From positions 1 through 9,474 of the forward strand of contig JAICXI010000041.1 of assembly GCA_025980505.1 (NCBI GenBank): DNA of 9,474 nucleotides, written 5' to 3'. The translations under genes and the position numbers were made by a program. Source of the stretch: a bacterium (GTDB taxonomy: Bacteria > Oederibacteriota > Muellerivitia > Muellerivitales > Muellerivitaceae). Below are positions 1 through 6,443 of this stretch, in pieces (position 1 is the stretch's first letter; each line of letters starts with the position of its first letter). The notes under the pieces are model-generated. The model saw only the letters and a program-made list of their open reading frames with translations, was not told where the DNA came from and did no database searches.

Positions 1-1
1 C

Positions 2-1090
2 CCCACGGGCAAGGAGAACTGGGCCTTGCGGGACGCCGCGGGCAAGGCGCTGGTGACCTTCAGCCGGAGGATTTGGATCTCCCCCGTGAAGCCGGACTCC
101 CCGGTGGTGCTGCACGCGGTGCAGGCCAACGCGGGTTATTTTTTCGCCCGGGAGGAGGCCCGGGCCTCCCGGGGCATCGTTGAACTCCTGCCCCGGCCGG
201 GCAAGGGTTTTAACGCCATCAACCGCGTCTCCCTGGAGGACTACACGGCGGGAGTGCTGCCCTCTGAAATGGTTTCCAGCTGGCCCATGGAGGCCCTGAA
301 GGCCCAGGCCATCGTGGCCCGCACCTACGCGCTTTCCAAGTCGGGGCGGCACAACGACGAGGGGTTCGACGTGTGCAGCAGCGTGCATTGCCAGGTTTAC
401 GGGGGACTGCGCAGCGAGGAAGAGCGCAGCAACGAGGCGGTTCGGGAGACCGCGGGACTGGTCCTCAAGCACGGCTCCAAAATGCTGCCGGTGGCTTTCT
501 CCGCCGAGTGCGGCGGGCATACGCAGGATTACGAGGAAGCCTGGGGCTACAAGCTGCCGGTGGTGGGCGTGGAGGATTACGACCCGAAATGGAATCCCGA
601 CATGGAATTCCCGCTCTCGCCCGCGCGTATGGAGCGCTGGATCAAGGAGGACCGGCCCGCCTATTGCCGGCAGGAGGACCTGCGGGGCTACCAGAACTAC
701 CGCTGGGCCGCGCTGGTCCCGGCCTCCTACCTGGAGAAACGCTTGCCGGAAGTGGGAAGGGTCCGGCGCATGATCGTGACCCACCGGTCCTCGGCGGGTT
801 GGGCCGCCACCTTGCTGGTGGAAGGGGATAGGGGGCAAAGGGAGGTCAAGGGGGACATCATCCGCCGGTTCCTGGGCGGCATCCGCAGCAACCTCGTCTG
901 GATCGAGCCCCAATTTGACCCCAAAGGATGGCCGGAAGAGTTTATTATTTACGGGGGCGGCTGGGGGCACGGCGTGGGCATGTGCCAGGTGGGATGCTAC
1001 GGGTTGGCCAAGCTGGGGAAGAATTACGGGGAGATACTGAAGCATTATTTCCCCAAGGGCGACATCCGGAAACTGGAACCGCCGAAGTAG
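2..1090 (+). CDS. SpoIID/LytB-domain peptidoglycan lytic enzyme, 5' end missing
   Basis: The frame is open to the left edge, so the N-terminus and any signal peptide lie outside the window. An in-frame TTG at 26 is unlikely to be the true start. The core motif LEDYTAGVLPSEM (about 233-271) matches the SpoIID family; its Glu (codon 266-268) aligns with the catalytic Glu known in that family. KAQAIVARTYAL follows. FDVCSSVHCQVYGG (about 362-403) carries the Cys-x4-Cys/His group that binds zinc in clostridial SpoIID. FSAECGGHTQ and the C-terminal GGGWGHGVGMCQ...HYFPK block (about 953-1066) complete the domain. Family members cleave peptidoglycan glycan strands that lack stem peptides. In sporulation this serves engulfment. 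Here, with no sporulation genes in view, a role in envelope remodelling or cell separation is inferred. The C-terminal block looks full length. A 54-bp gap leads to the next gene. Confidence 0.9.
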   Translation, partial: PTGKENWALRDAAGKALVTFSRRIWISPVKPDSPVVLHAVQANAGYFFAREEARASRGIVELLPRPGKGFNAINRVSLEDYTAGVLPSEMVSSWPMEALKAQAIVARTYALSKSGRHNDEGFDVCSSVHCQVYGGLRSEEERSNEAVRETAGLVLKHGSKMLPVAFSAECGGHTQDYEEAWGYKLPVVGVEDYDPKWNPDMEFPLSPARMERWIKEDRPAYCRQEDLRGYQNYRWAALVPASYLEKRLPEVGRVRRMIVTHRSSAGWAATLLVEGDRGQREVKGDIIRRFLGGIRSNLVWIEPQFDPKGWPEEFIIYGGGWGHGVGMCQVGCYGLAKLGKNYGEILKHYFPKGDIRKLEPPK

Positions 1091-1144
1091 GCCCCCCGCG
1101 GATGGACGCGGATCAACAAGGTTGAAAAAGGATCGGACAAAACC

Positions 1145-1792
1145 ATGAAAGCGGCCAAAGAAAAATCGAAGTCCTTATTCCCCTCCGCCTGCCCCTTGGT
1201 TGGGCGCGGGCGGGAGGGGTTCGGGCCCGTGCGGGGTCGAAAACACCTTTTGCTTTTCGCGGGATTGTCCCTGATGACTTCCTTTTTGGCCTCCTGCGCG
1301 GAAGTGGCGCGCGACATGGGGCTGTCGAACCCCACCGATATCGAGCAACGGGTGGGCCCGACCGGCACCCCCGACCAGCCGGCCGCCCTGGACCCCTTTG
1401 AGCGCTATGACCTGGTGCTGGCGGCGGACGAATGCCGTTATTTCGCCATGAAACTCCCCAACAAGTGGTATTGGAAGGTCTACCTGACCGTGGCCAACCG
1501 GGATGAGAGCCGCCGGGGAAGGCTGGACGCCCTGATCCTCCCCATCAATCCCCCTTGGGCCTCCCTTCCCGCCTGTGTCTTGAACAAGACCTTCACCCTG
1601 GAAAGGGAAGGCGTGCAGGCCATCCTGGGCATCGGCAACAACGGCCCTGACCGGCCGGCCGTCCTGAAACTTTGCCAACAAGGCGCGCCCCTGCACGTGA
1701 CCATTCAAAGCGAGGTTTCCTCCACCAGCAGCCTCTTGGGCCCGGACGCCAGGGAGCCCGATACGGGTTTGAAGAAGCTCAAAGGGGACTAG
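1145..1792 (+). CDS. Putative lipoprotein of unknown family
   Basis: No family recognised. From the ATG at 1145 the protein is 215 aa, but the first 28 residues are Lys/Gly/Arg-rich and unlike a leader. An in-frame GTG at 1229, preceded by GGGAGGGG at 1212-1219, gives a textbook lipoprotein signal: basic RGRK, a hydrophobic LLLFAGLSLMTSF stretch, and lipobox LASC with the Cys at codon 1295-1297. The mature protein would then be about 165 aa. I report the outer start and think 1229 is at least as likely. The mature part has a low-complexity stretch to about residue 80 and then a compact region with FERYDLVLAADECRYFAMKLP, WYWKVYLTV and several further Cys. The stop overlaps the ribosome-binding site of the next gene, so co-translation with it is likely. 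An envelope location is inferred from the lipobox only. Confidence 0.72.
   Translation: MKAAKEKSKSLFPSACPLVGRGREGFGPVRGRKHLLLFAGLSLMTSFLASCAEVARDMGLSNPTDIEQRVGPTGTPDQPAALDPFERYDLVLAADECRYFAMKLPNKWYWKVYLTVANRDESRRGRLDALILPINPPWASLPACVLNKTFTLEREGVQAILGIGNNGPDRPAVLKLCQQGAPLHVTIQSEVSSTSSLLGPDAREPDTGLKKLKGD
1212..1231 (+). promoter_or_regulatory. Alternative ribosome-binding site and GTG start of the lipoprotein gene
   Basis: GGGAGGGG at 1212-1219 lies 9 nt before an in-frame GTG at 1229-1231. The purine-rich sequence before the ATG at 1145 (AAAAAGGA, 1125-1132) sits 12 nt away, a longer than ideal spacing. Starting at 1229 puts the lipidated Cys at about residue 23, a normal signal-peptide length, instead of about 51. 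Confidence 0.5.
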
Positions 1793-1801
1793 GGAGGATC
1801 T

Positions 1802-2263
1802 TTGCCTTTTTATTTCGCCTATGGTTCCAGCCTCCTGCGCGCCCAAATGGAACGCCGCCTTATGGGCAACAAGCCCGTCACCCGCGCCTACCTCAAGGGC
1901 TATCGCCTGGCCTTCATGGGCAACTCCGCCGAGCGCAGGGGACCGGTGGTGAACCTCCTGCCCGACCCCGGCCGGTTCATTCCCGGCACCCTCTATGAAC
2001 TCAACGACGTCATGATCCAGTACCTGGACCGGGCCGAGGCCTGCGAAAAGGGGCTCTACCAAAAGCTGGAAGTGACCGTGGAAAAGGACGACGGGGAGAA
2101 GCTGGCGGCCGTCAGCTACCGGCAGTCGGCGGAAAACCCGGCCTTCGGCCAGCCCAACCTGGGATACCTGCTTCAAGTGAAGCAAGGCTACAAGGAATGG
2201 GGCCTGCCCGAGGAAGTGCTGGAGGAGGCGGTCAGTTGGAGCCTTGGGAATTCGAAGAAATAG
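1802..2263 (+). CDS. Gamma-glutamylcyclotransferase (GGCT/AIG2)-like protein
   Basis: The 153-aa protein starts at TTG 1802. This start is required because the diagnostic YFAYGSSLL motif begins at residue 4 and the first internal Met would delete it. GGGAGGA at 1792-1798 overlaps the upstream stop and lies only 3-4 nt before the TTG, which suggests translational coupling. In the GGCT fold, YGSN(L) forms the substrate loop; here it reads YGSS, a change of the usual Asn. The family's catalytic Glu lies in an LDRxE segment; LDRAEACEKGLYQ (residues 75-87) matches, with Glu79 the likely general acid/base. GTLYEL (62-67) and the YRQ stretch (about 109-111) fit the beta-barrel. Characterised members release 5-oxoproline from gamma-glutamyl peptides or amines. 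The substrate here is unknown, and the bacterial family also includes proteins with no known reaction. Confidence 0.8.
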   Translation: MPFYFAYGSSLLRAQMERRLMGNKPVTRAYLKGYRLAFMGNSAERRGPVVNLLPDPGRFIPGTLYELNDVMIQYLDRAEACEKGLYQKLEVTVEKDDGEKLAAVSYRQSAENPAFGQPNLGYLLQVKQGYKEWGLPEEVLEEAVSWSLGNSKK

Positions 2264-2277
2264 CCGAAGGGAAGGAT

Positions 2278-2296
2278 CGGGTTCAAATCCAACCCG
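2278..2296 (+). other. Hairpin shortly after the GGCT-like gene
   Basis: CGGGTT (2278-2283) pairs with AACCCG (2291-2296) around a 7-nt loop, starting 15 nt after the stop. There is no T-tract, so it is not a clear intrinsic terminator. It could protect the mRNA 3' end or assist Rho-independent release weakly. Confidence 0.3.
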
Positions 2297-2353
2297 GGGA
2301 ACCGCGGAAGCCAGTCCTTGGGTTTACGGGCTGAGTCATTTCTTGGAATAGAA

Positions 2354-2371
2354 GGTTAACGGCCGTTATCC
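2354..2371. promoter_or_regulatory. Palindrome, possible operator
   Basis: TAACGGCCGTTA at 2357-2368 is a perfect 12-bp palindrome. With one T-T mismatch it extends to 18 bp (GG at 2354-2355 pairs with CC at 2370-2371). It lies about 340 bp before the membrane-protein gene and about 90 bp after the preceding gene. A dimeric regulator site is a reasonable guess; no regulator can be named. Confidence 0.3.
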
Positions 2372-2449
2372 CGAGCTTTGACCTGTGAATTATGTCGCAG
2401 GTAAAAGGGGCTTAAGTATAAAAATCCCTAAAATAAAAAAAGGGAAACA

Positions 2450-2510
2450 GTCTGCAAGTGGACGGCGTTGGCGAATCCGCCGATAAAAATTCCCGCCGGC
2501 TCCGACAGAC
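2450..2510 (+). ncRNA. Possible structured leader RNA element
   Basis: GTCTG (2450-2454) can pair with CAGAC (2506-2510), closing a domain. Inside it, TTGGCG/CGCCGA (2468-2483) forms a 6-bp hairpin with an AATC loop, and GC-rich arms at 2462-2467 and 2495-2500 offer alternative pairings. It sits about 200 nt before the membrane-protein start codon, in A-rich flanks. I do not recognise any known riboswitch core. Structure alone, in one sequence, is weak evidence. Confidence 0.22.
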
Positions 2511-2706
2511 CCCCGACCCGCAATCGTTTGAAAAATCATAAGCTTAGTTAAAGCCTGGTGGAATTCCCAAAGGTAAAGCAACGACCTTGGTTTAACATGC
2601 TTTATTCTTGGGTGCGTCCGCCCCCCTCCCTAAACTGAATTCGAAGGTTTTCAGGCTAAACCTAAAAACCCTTGCCTCGCCGGAAAATAGGAAACGGAGG
2701 TCTGTT

Positions 2707-3993
2707 ATGGATCAGGGTGCTTCCAGCATCGGGTCGATTGTTCTTTCCGTTCTGTTCTTCCCAACTTTCTTCGAAAGAGCCCTTTTGGAGTTCGCCTGGG
2801 GCGCGCAGGACCCCCTCTGGGTGTGCCTGGCCAAGCGGACCTTCCTCCTCTTGCCCGTCAGCGCCGTCATCGTATGCCTCTGGGCCAGCATCCTGTGCCT
2901 CTTGACCGTGATCGTGCGGCAAAAGCGCACCGATTTCCTCAAGTCCTTTTTCGTGACCTGGTGGGACCTCATGAAAAGCATCTTCGCCTTTTGGGGCGGC
3001 TTTTTTAAGTTCCTCTGGGTGCTGGTGGGCGCCCTTTACGGCGTCTTGAGGATCATGGTGGTGGGCGTGTGGCTCATCCTGCAGGACATCCTGCTGGTGC
3101 CCTTCCGGCTCATCCGCAACGTGGCCAAGAGCGTTTCGGCTCCGGGCGTGCCCTGGATCGCGGTGGTGCTGACCTTCTGCTGGTGCCTGGTGGAGGCGGT
3201 GATCTTCACTTACGTCATGACGCCCCTGGTGCTGGACACCCTGTCCAACCTGACGGGCGGGGAGCTTTCGGAATTCGTCGTCCGCATCCCCCTCTTCATC
3301 TTCATGCTCTTCCTCATCCTGGGCAGCTACGCGGTCCTGGCCGCCTGGACCGAGGCCTTGAAGACCCGCAACGTGGGCACCATCCTCAAGATCTCCATGG
3401 TGGAGGCCGTGGCGTCCCTGGTGGAAGTGCTGTTCCTCTACCGCGAACTGGTGGATTCACTGGTGCCCTGGTTCGCCCAGCATACGGCCAGCGACTTCGA
3501 CCTGGGGATCGCCGGGACCCTGGCCATCGGCTTCCTGGCCTGGCTGGGCGTGCGCGGCATGACCTGGTTCCTCTTCGCCTCCCACGGCGTGCCCATCATC
3601 ACGGCCATGATCCAAGGCACCGGCTTGAAGACGCCCCAAAGCGCGGAAAAGAACAAGATGGAGGACGCCTTCGCCTATACGGTGACCTTTTTCTACCATT
3701 TCAAGACGGACACGGACTGGATCCAGGCGAAATCGGACGAGGTCCTGGGGGCCTTCATCCTGCCGCCCCTGCAGGTGGTTTCAGCCACGGTCAACTTCTT
3801 CATGCTCCTCATCGCCTCCCGGCACCTGTTCGACCTGCCCTTCAAGGGCTTCCGCGAGGTCATGCGGTCCAAGGAATTGTTGCAAGCCAAGCCGGTTGTA
3901 GCGGGCGCGGGCGGCGCCAAGGCCAGAAAGGCCCCGTCCCGAGCCTCCCGGTCCGCCGCCATGCCTGCCTCCTCCACGGAGGCCCAGTCATGA
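2707..3993 (+). CDS. Polytopic inner-membrane protein of unknown function
   Basis: The 428-aa product starts at ATG 2707, preceded by GGAGG at 2696-2700 with 6-nt spacing. The reading frame runs further upstream, but that part lacks hydrophobic character and a good ribosome site. Hydrophobic stretches fall near residues 8-30, 44-70, 92-132 (long enough for two spans), 148-175, 193-217, 265-291 and 346-371, so about seven to eight membrane segments. The loop at about 306-345 is charged (TPQSAEKNKMED...KTDTDWIQAKSDE). The tail after 385 is Ala/Lys/Arg/Ser-rich and probably cytoplasmic. I see no nucleotide-binding or transporter signature. Its stop overlaps the start of the VWA gene (ATGA), so the two are made together and may form one complex, with this protein as the membrane anchor or channel. 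That role is inferred from context only. Confidence 0.8.
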   Translation: MDQGASSIGSIVLSVLFFPTFFERALLEFAWGAQDPLWVCLAKRTFLLLPVSAVIVCLWASILCLLTVIVRQKRTDFLKSFFVTWWDLMKSIFAFWGGFFKFLWVLVGALYGVLRIMVVGVWLILQDILLVPFRLIRNVAKSVSAPGVPWIAVVLTFCWCLVEAVIFTYVMTPLVLDTLSNLTGGELSEFVVRIPLFIFMLFLILGSYAVLAAWTEALKTRNVGTILKISMVEAVASLVEVLFLYRELVDSLVPWFAQHTASDFDLGIAGTLAIGFLAWLGVRGMTWFLFASHGVPIITAMIQGTGLKTPQSAEKNKMEDAFAYTVTFFYHFKTDTDWIQAKSDEVLGAFILPPLQVVSATVNFFMLLIASRHLFDLPFKGFREVMRSKELLQAKPVVAGAGGAKARKAPSRASRSAAMPASSTEAQS

Positions 3994-4763
3994 GGGGCCG
4001 GGGGCTGCTGCTCGGCCTGGCTCTCACCCTGCTCCCCACCACCTGCCCGGCGTCCGGCTGGTTCGACATGACGCCCCAGCCCCGGCTGGTTGTCTTCGTG
4101 GGCATCGACATGAGCGGTTCCTTCCTCCGGGGGAAGGATTTCGATCCGGCCTTGGGCTTCCTTTCCAAGTACCTCTACGCGCACTTGAACGGCCTGGCGG
4201 GGTTGGACAAGCCCTCCGCGCTTTTCGTGGGGTCCATCGGGGGGGACCATCCCGGGCAGCCCAAGGTTTTCTATCCCATCGAAACCTTCCAGAACAAATC
4301 ACCCGAGGAGATCGAGGCCAAGCTGCACGAGCTGTTTCCCAAGACCCACGAGGACGCCTATACCGATTTCAACGCCTTCTTCGGCAAGGTCACGGAAATG
4401 GTGAAGGACCGCAAGATGATCCTGAAGCCCCTCTCCATCGTCATGGTGAGCGACGGCATGCTGGATGTGCCGGACAAGAAGGGGAGGTTCAACTACCGCG
4501 CCATCGACTTGAAACCGCTGGAGAAACTGTCCCGCAACGTCACCGTCCGCCTGCTTTACACCAACCCCTCGGTGGGCAAGAAGTGGGAGGACCAAATCCC
4601 GCGGCGGCGCGTGAAGGTTTGGACCCAGGAGGCGCCGGTCATGGAAACCTGGCAGGACCCCAAGATTTTCGTCCCCAACCTGGCCATGGAAAAGCAGGAC
4701 CTCTTCATCAAATGGGTCAAGGACAACGTGGATTTCGGTGTGCGGATCAAGAGGGTCGATTAG
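3990..4763 (+). CDS. Secreted von Willebrand factor A (VWA) domain protein
   Basis: The start ATG at 3990 overlaps the previous stop TGA as ATGA, giving 257 aa; the open frame upstream of 3990 is only the membrane gene read out of frame. Residues 1-23 (MRGRG, a Leu-rich core, then CPASG) look like a Sec signal peptide. The Cys at 19 has a poor lipobox (PTTC), so a soluble periplasmic protein is more likely than a lipoprotein. The VWA fold begins with LVVFVGIDMSGSF. Asp40, Ser42 and Ser44 form the DxSxS metal site (MIDAS), Thr125 in AYTDFNAFF the third ligand, and Asp155 in MVSDG the fourth, so the metal site looks intact. VWA domains with an intact MIDAS bind protein partners through a divalent metal. 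The obvious partner is the co-encoded membrane protein. No protease, chelatase or pilus-like extra domain is visible; residues 160-257 are not recognised. Confidence 0.85.
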   Translation: MRGRGLLLGLALTLLPTTCPASGWFDMTPQPRLVVFVGIDMSGSFLRGKDFDPALGFLSKYLYAHLNGLAGLDKPSALFVGSIGGDHPGQPKVFYPIETFQNKSPEEIEAKLHELFPKTHEDAYTDFNAFFGKVTEMVKDRKMILKPLSIVMVSDGMLDVPDKKGRFNYRAIDLKPLEKLSRNVTVRLLYTNPSVGKKWEDQIPRRRVKVWTQEAPVMETWQDPKIFVPNLAMEKQDLFIKWVKDNVDFGVRIKRVD

Positions 4764-4784
4764 TTCCAGGAACGGGTTCCCGGT

Positions 4785-4803
4785 CCCCGGGCGGCTTCCG
4801 GGG
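4785..4803 (+). other. GC hairpin after the VWA gene
   Basis: CCCCGG (4785-4790) pairs with CCGGGG (4798-4803) around a 7-nt loop, starting 22 nt after the VWA stop. No T-tract follows, so termination by it alone is doubtful. A perfect small repeat GGAAC/GTTCC lies just before it at 4769-4780. Confidence 0.3.
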
Positions 4804-4832
4804 CCGGGGAGGTTCCGCCGGTGGCCCAACCC

Positions 4833-4866
4833 TTACGACGAAGTAAAATCAACAACCATTTAAATC
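4833..4866 (+). promoter_or_regulatory. AT-rich island, candidate promoter for the response-regulator gene
   Basis: Within very GC-rich DNA, 4833-4866 contains TTACGA (4833-4838), TAAAAT (4844-4849) and the palindrome ATTTAAAT (4858-4865). TTACGA with CATTTA at 4857-4862 gives an 18-nt spacer but matches the sigma-70 consensus only loosely. It is the only promoter-like stretch in the 214-bp gap. Transcription from it would run through the hairpins at 4888-4953. Confidence 0.28.
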
Positions 4867-4887
4867 GAGAAGAAGGCGGATGGTTTT

Positions 4888-4922
4888 CCCGGGGCCGGCG
4901 GATGCCCGGCGCGGGGTTTTTT
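4888..4922 (+). terminator. Rho-independent terminator or attenuator before the response-regulator gene
   Basis: GCCGG pairs with CCGGC around CGGATGC, extended below a small internal loop by CCCG/CGGG, and followed by TTTTTT at 4917-4922. It lies 125 nt after the VWA stop and 56 nt before the response-regulator start. It may simply end the upstream operon. Because the only promoter-like sequence precedes it, it may instead control read-through into the regulator. Confidence 0.55.
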
Positions 4923-4933
4923 CGCCGTTCCAA

Positions 4934-4953
4934 GGGCCCCGCGGAAGGGGCCC
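4934..4953 (+). other. Strong hairpin in the response-regulator leader
   Basis: GGGCCCC (4934-4940) pairs perfectly with GGGGCCC (4947-4953) around a GCGGAA loop: seven GC pairs ending 24 nt before the start codon. No T-tract follows. It could affect mRNA stability or ribosome access. Confidence 0.4.
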
Positions 4954-4977
4954 GCCATCATTGGGGGAAAGGGTTTC

Positions 4978-6378
4978 ATGAAAAAGATACTCGCGGTGGA
5001 CGACAATGAAGCCGAATGCGTCCTGCTGGAGTCGGTGCTGGAAAACATCCCGGGTTACCAGGTTCTCACGGCCAACAGCGGTAAATCGGCCCTCGACCAG
5101 GTCGACCGGTGCCTCCCCGACGTGATCCTGCTGGACCTCCGGTTGCCGGACATGGACGGACTGGAGGTCTTGAAGCGGCTCAAGCAAACCAAACCCTCGA
5201 TCCCCGTCATCATGCTCACGGGTTTCGCCGACGTGCGGACGGCCGTGGAAGCCATCCGGATGGGCGCCCATAACTACCTGACCAAGTCCTTCGAGAACGA
5301 CCAGTTGCTTTTGGCCCTCCGCCAAGCCATCGAAAGGAACGAGCTGCTGGCGGAAATGGAGGAACTCCGTAAAAGGGCCGGCCGGAAGGGGCCTTCCCTT
5401 TCCAAGATCGCCGGCGCCAGCCCCGCCATGCAGGAAGTCATCCGGCAAATCCAGAAGGTGGCCGATTCCAACCTGACCGTCCTGGTGCAGGGCGAGACCG
5501 GCACCGGCAAGGAGCCCGCGGCCCGGGCCCTGCACGAGGAAAGTTCCCGGCGCGACGGGCCTTTCGTGGCCATCGATTGCGGGGCCTTGCCGGAAAGCCT
5601 CCTGGAGTCCGAGTTGTTCGGCCATGAGAAGGGGGCCTTCAGCGGGGCGGACGGGAGGAAGCCGGGCCAGTTCGAACTGGCCGAAGGCGGTACCCTTTTC
5701 CTGGACGAAATCGGGAACCTCCCCCTCTCCCTCCAGGCCAAGCTCCTGCGCGTGTTGCAGGAACGGCAGTTGCGGCCGGTCGGGGGGACCCGGCCCTTTC
5801 CCCTGCGGGTCCGTGTCATCGCCGCCTCGAACCTGCCCTTGGAAGCGGCGGCCCGGTCCGGCCGGTTCCGGACGGACCTTTACTACCGGCTGGCGGAATT
5901 CACGCTCCAACTGCCGCCCTTACGCAACCGCCGGGAAGACATCCTCTCCCTGGCCCAAAGGTTCCGGGAGGAAGCCTGCCTTGAATTCCAGCGTCCGGTG
6001 ATGACGCTTTCGGAGGAAGGGGCCGGCCTGCTGGAGGCCTATTCCTGGCCCGGCAACGTCCGGGAACTGCGCAACGTCATCCGCCAGGCGGTGCTGCTCA
6101 CCCCCGATTCCGCCATCCACGGGGAACAAATCCGGTCCTTGATGGGGGCTTCCTCCAGCCTCGAATCGCCCGGTCCCGTGGAAATACCCGTGCTTCCCGG
6201 CACGTCCCTGCGGAAACTCGTGGAAAACGCCGCGGAGCAAGTGGAGAAACAGATGATCTCCAAGGTCCTGCGGTCCACCCGGGGCAACAAAAGCCAGGCG
6301 GCCAAGGCCCTGGAAGTGGATTACAAGACCCTCCGGTTGAAGATCAAAAAATACGGCCTGCAAATTTCCAAAGAATAA
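4978..6378 (+). CDS. NtrC-family sigma-54-dependent response regulator (REC-AAA+-Fis HTH)
   Basis: The 466-aa protein starts at ATG 4978 behind AAAGGG. REC domain (about 1-120): acidic Asp8/Asp9, phosphoacceptor Asp53 in LLDLRLPDMDG, Thr81, and Lys103 followed by Ser rather than the usual Pro. AAA+ domain (about 143-385): Walker A GETGTGKE at 172-179, followed by Pro where Leu is common; Walker B GTLFLDE at 238-244; sigma-54 loop GAFSGA at 219-224 instead of GAFTGA; FRTDLYYRL arginine-finger segment. The C-terminal Fis-type helix-turn-helix is GNKSQAAKALEVDYKTLRLK. Length and order are normal for the family. Such proteins remodel sigma-54 RNA polymerase using ATP after phosphorylation by a sensor kinase. 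No kinase is in the window. The sigma-54 promoter at 6533-6549 is the obvious candidate target. Confidence 0.94.
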   Translation: MKKILAVDDNEAECVLLESVLENIPGYQVLTANSGKSALDQVDRCLPDVILLDLRLPDMDGLEVLKRLKQTKPSIPVIMLTGFADVRTAVEAIRMGAHNYLTKSFENDQLLLALRQAIERNELLAEMEELRKRAGRKGPSLSKIAGASPAMQEVIRQIQKVADSNLTVLVQGETGTGKEPAARALHEESSRRDGPFVAIDCGALPESLLESELFGHEKGAFSGADGRKPGQFELAEGGTLFLDEIGNLPLSLQAKLLRVLQERQLRPVGGTRPFPLRVRVIAASNLPLEAAARSGRFRTDLYYRLAEFTLQLPPLRNRREDILSLAQRFREEACLEFQRPVMTLSEEGAGLLEAYSWPGNVRELRNVIRQAVLLTPDSAIHGEQIRSLMGASSSLESPGPVEIPVLPGTSLRKLVENAAEQVEKQMISKVLRSTRGNKSQAAKALEVDYKTLRLKIKKYGLQISKE

Positions 6379-6443
6379 TTCCCGCCTTCCGAAATCATTT
6401 TTATTTTTTGTCATGGCGTTTGACCCCGGCGTTCCCGGAATCC

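Larger units (their letters stand above)
2264..2706. other. 443-bp intergenic region, AT-rich for this window, with several inverted repeats
   Basis: No plausible gene on either strand; the short frames here have poor starts and composition. The centre (about 2384-2450 and 2520-2610) is clearly richer in A/T than the flanking genes. Elements seen: the hairpin at 2278-2296, a palindrome at 2357-2368, a potentially folded segment at 2450-2510, inverted arms GTTAAA (2547-2552) and TTTAAC (2591-2596), and a small hairpin AGGTTT/AAACCT (2645-2663). A promoter for the membrane-protein operon must lie here, but no good -35/-10 pair or -24/-12 element could be assigned. Confidence 0.6.

Noticed and set aside
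1175..2185. Long open frame on the minus strand across the lipoprotein and GGCT-like genes
   Set aside because: It is an antisense shadow of two forward genes with recognisable motifs; its translation is Gly/Val/His-rich with no domain pattern or ribosome site.
2279..2290. GGGTTCAAATCC resembles the T-arm of a tRNA
   Set aside because: The flanking bases do not form a T-stem, and no acceptor, D-arm or anticodon arm can be built upstream.
2378..2383. TTGACC as a -35 box
   Set aside because: No acceptable -10 hexamer lies 16-18 nt downstream; the TATAAA at 2417 is 33 nt away.
2441..2510. Cyclic-di-GMP (GEMM) riboswitch
   Set aside because: The purine-rich start and GC-rich domain were suggestive, but the conserved GEMM core and tetraloop-receptor segments are absent.
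2583..2604. Sigma-54 promoter around TTGG...GCT before the membrane-protein gene
   Set aside because: GG and GC are separated by 8 nt, not the required 10.
2608..2706. N-terminal extension of the membrane protein to a TTG at 2608
   Set aside because: GGAGG with 6-nt spacing precedes the ATG at 2707, and the extension is not hydrophobic and looks non-coding.
3069..3989. Upstream part of the open frame that contains the VWA protein, giving a 564-aa protein
   Set aside because: Before the ATG at 3990 the frame is only the membrane-protein gene read out of frame (His/Gly/Pro-rich). The VWA signal peptide begins exactly at 3990.
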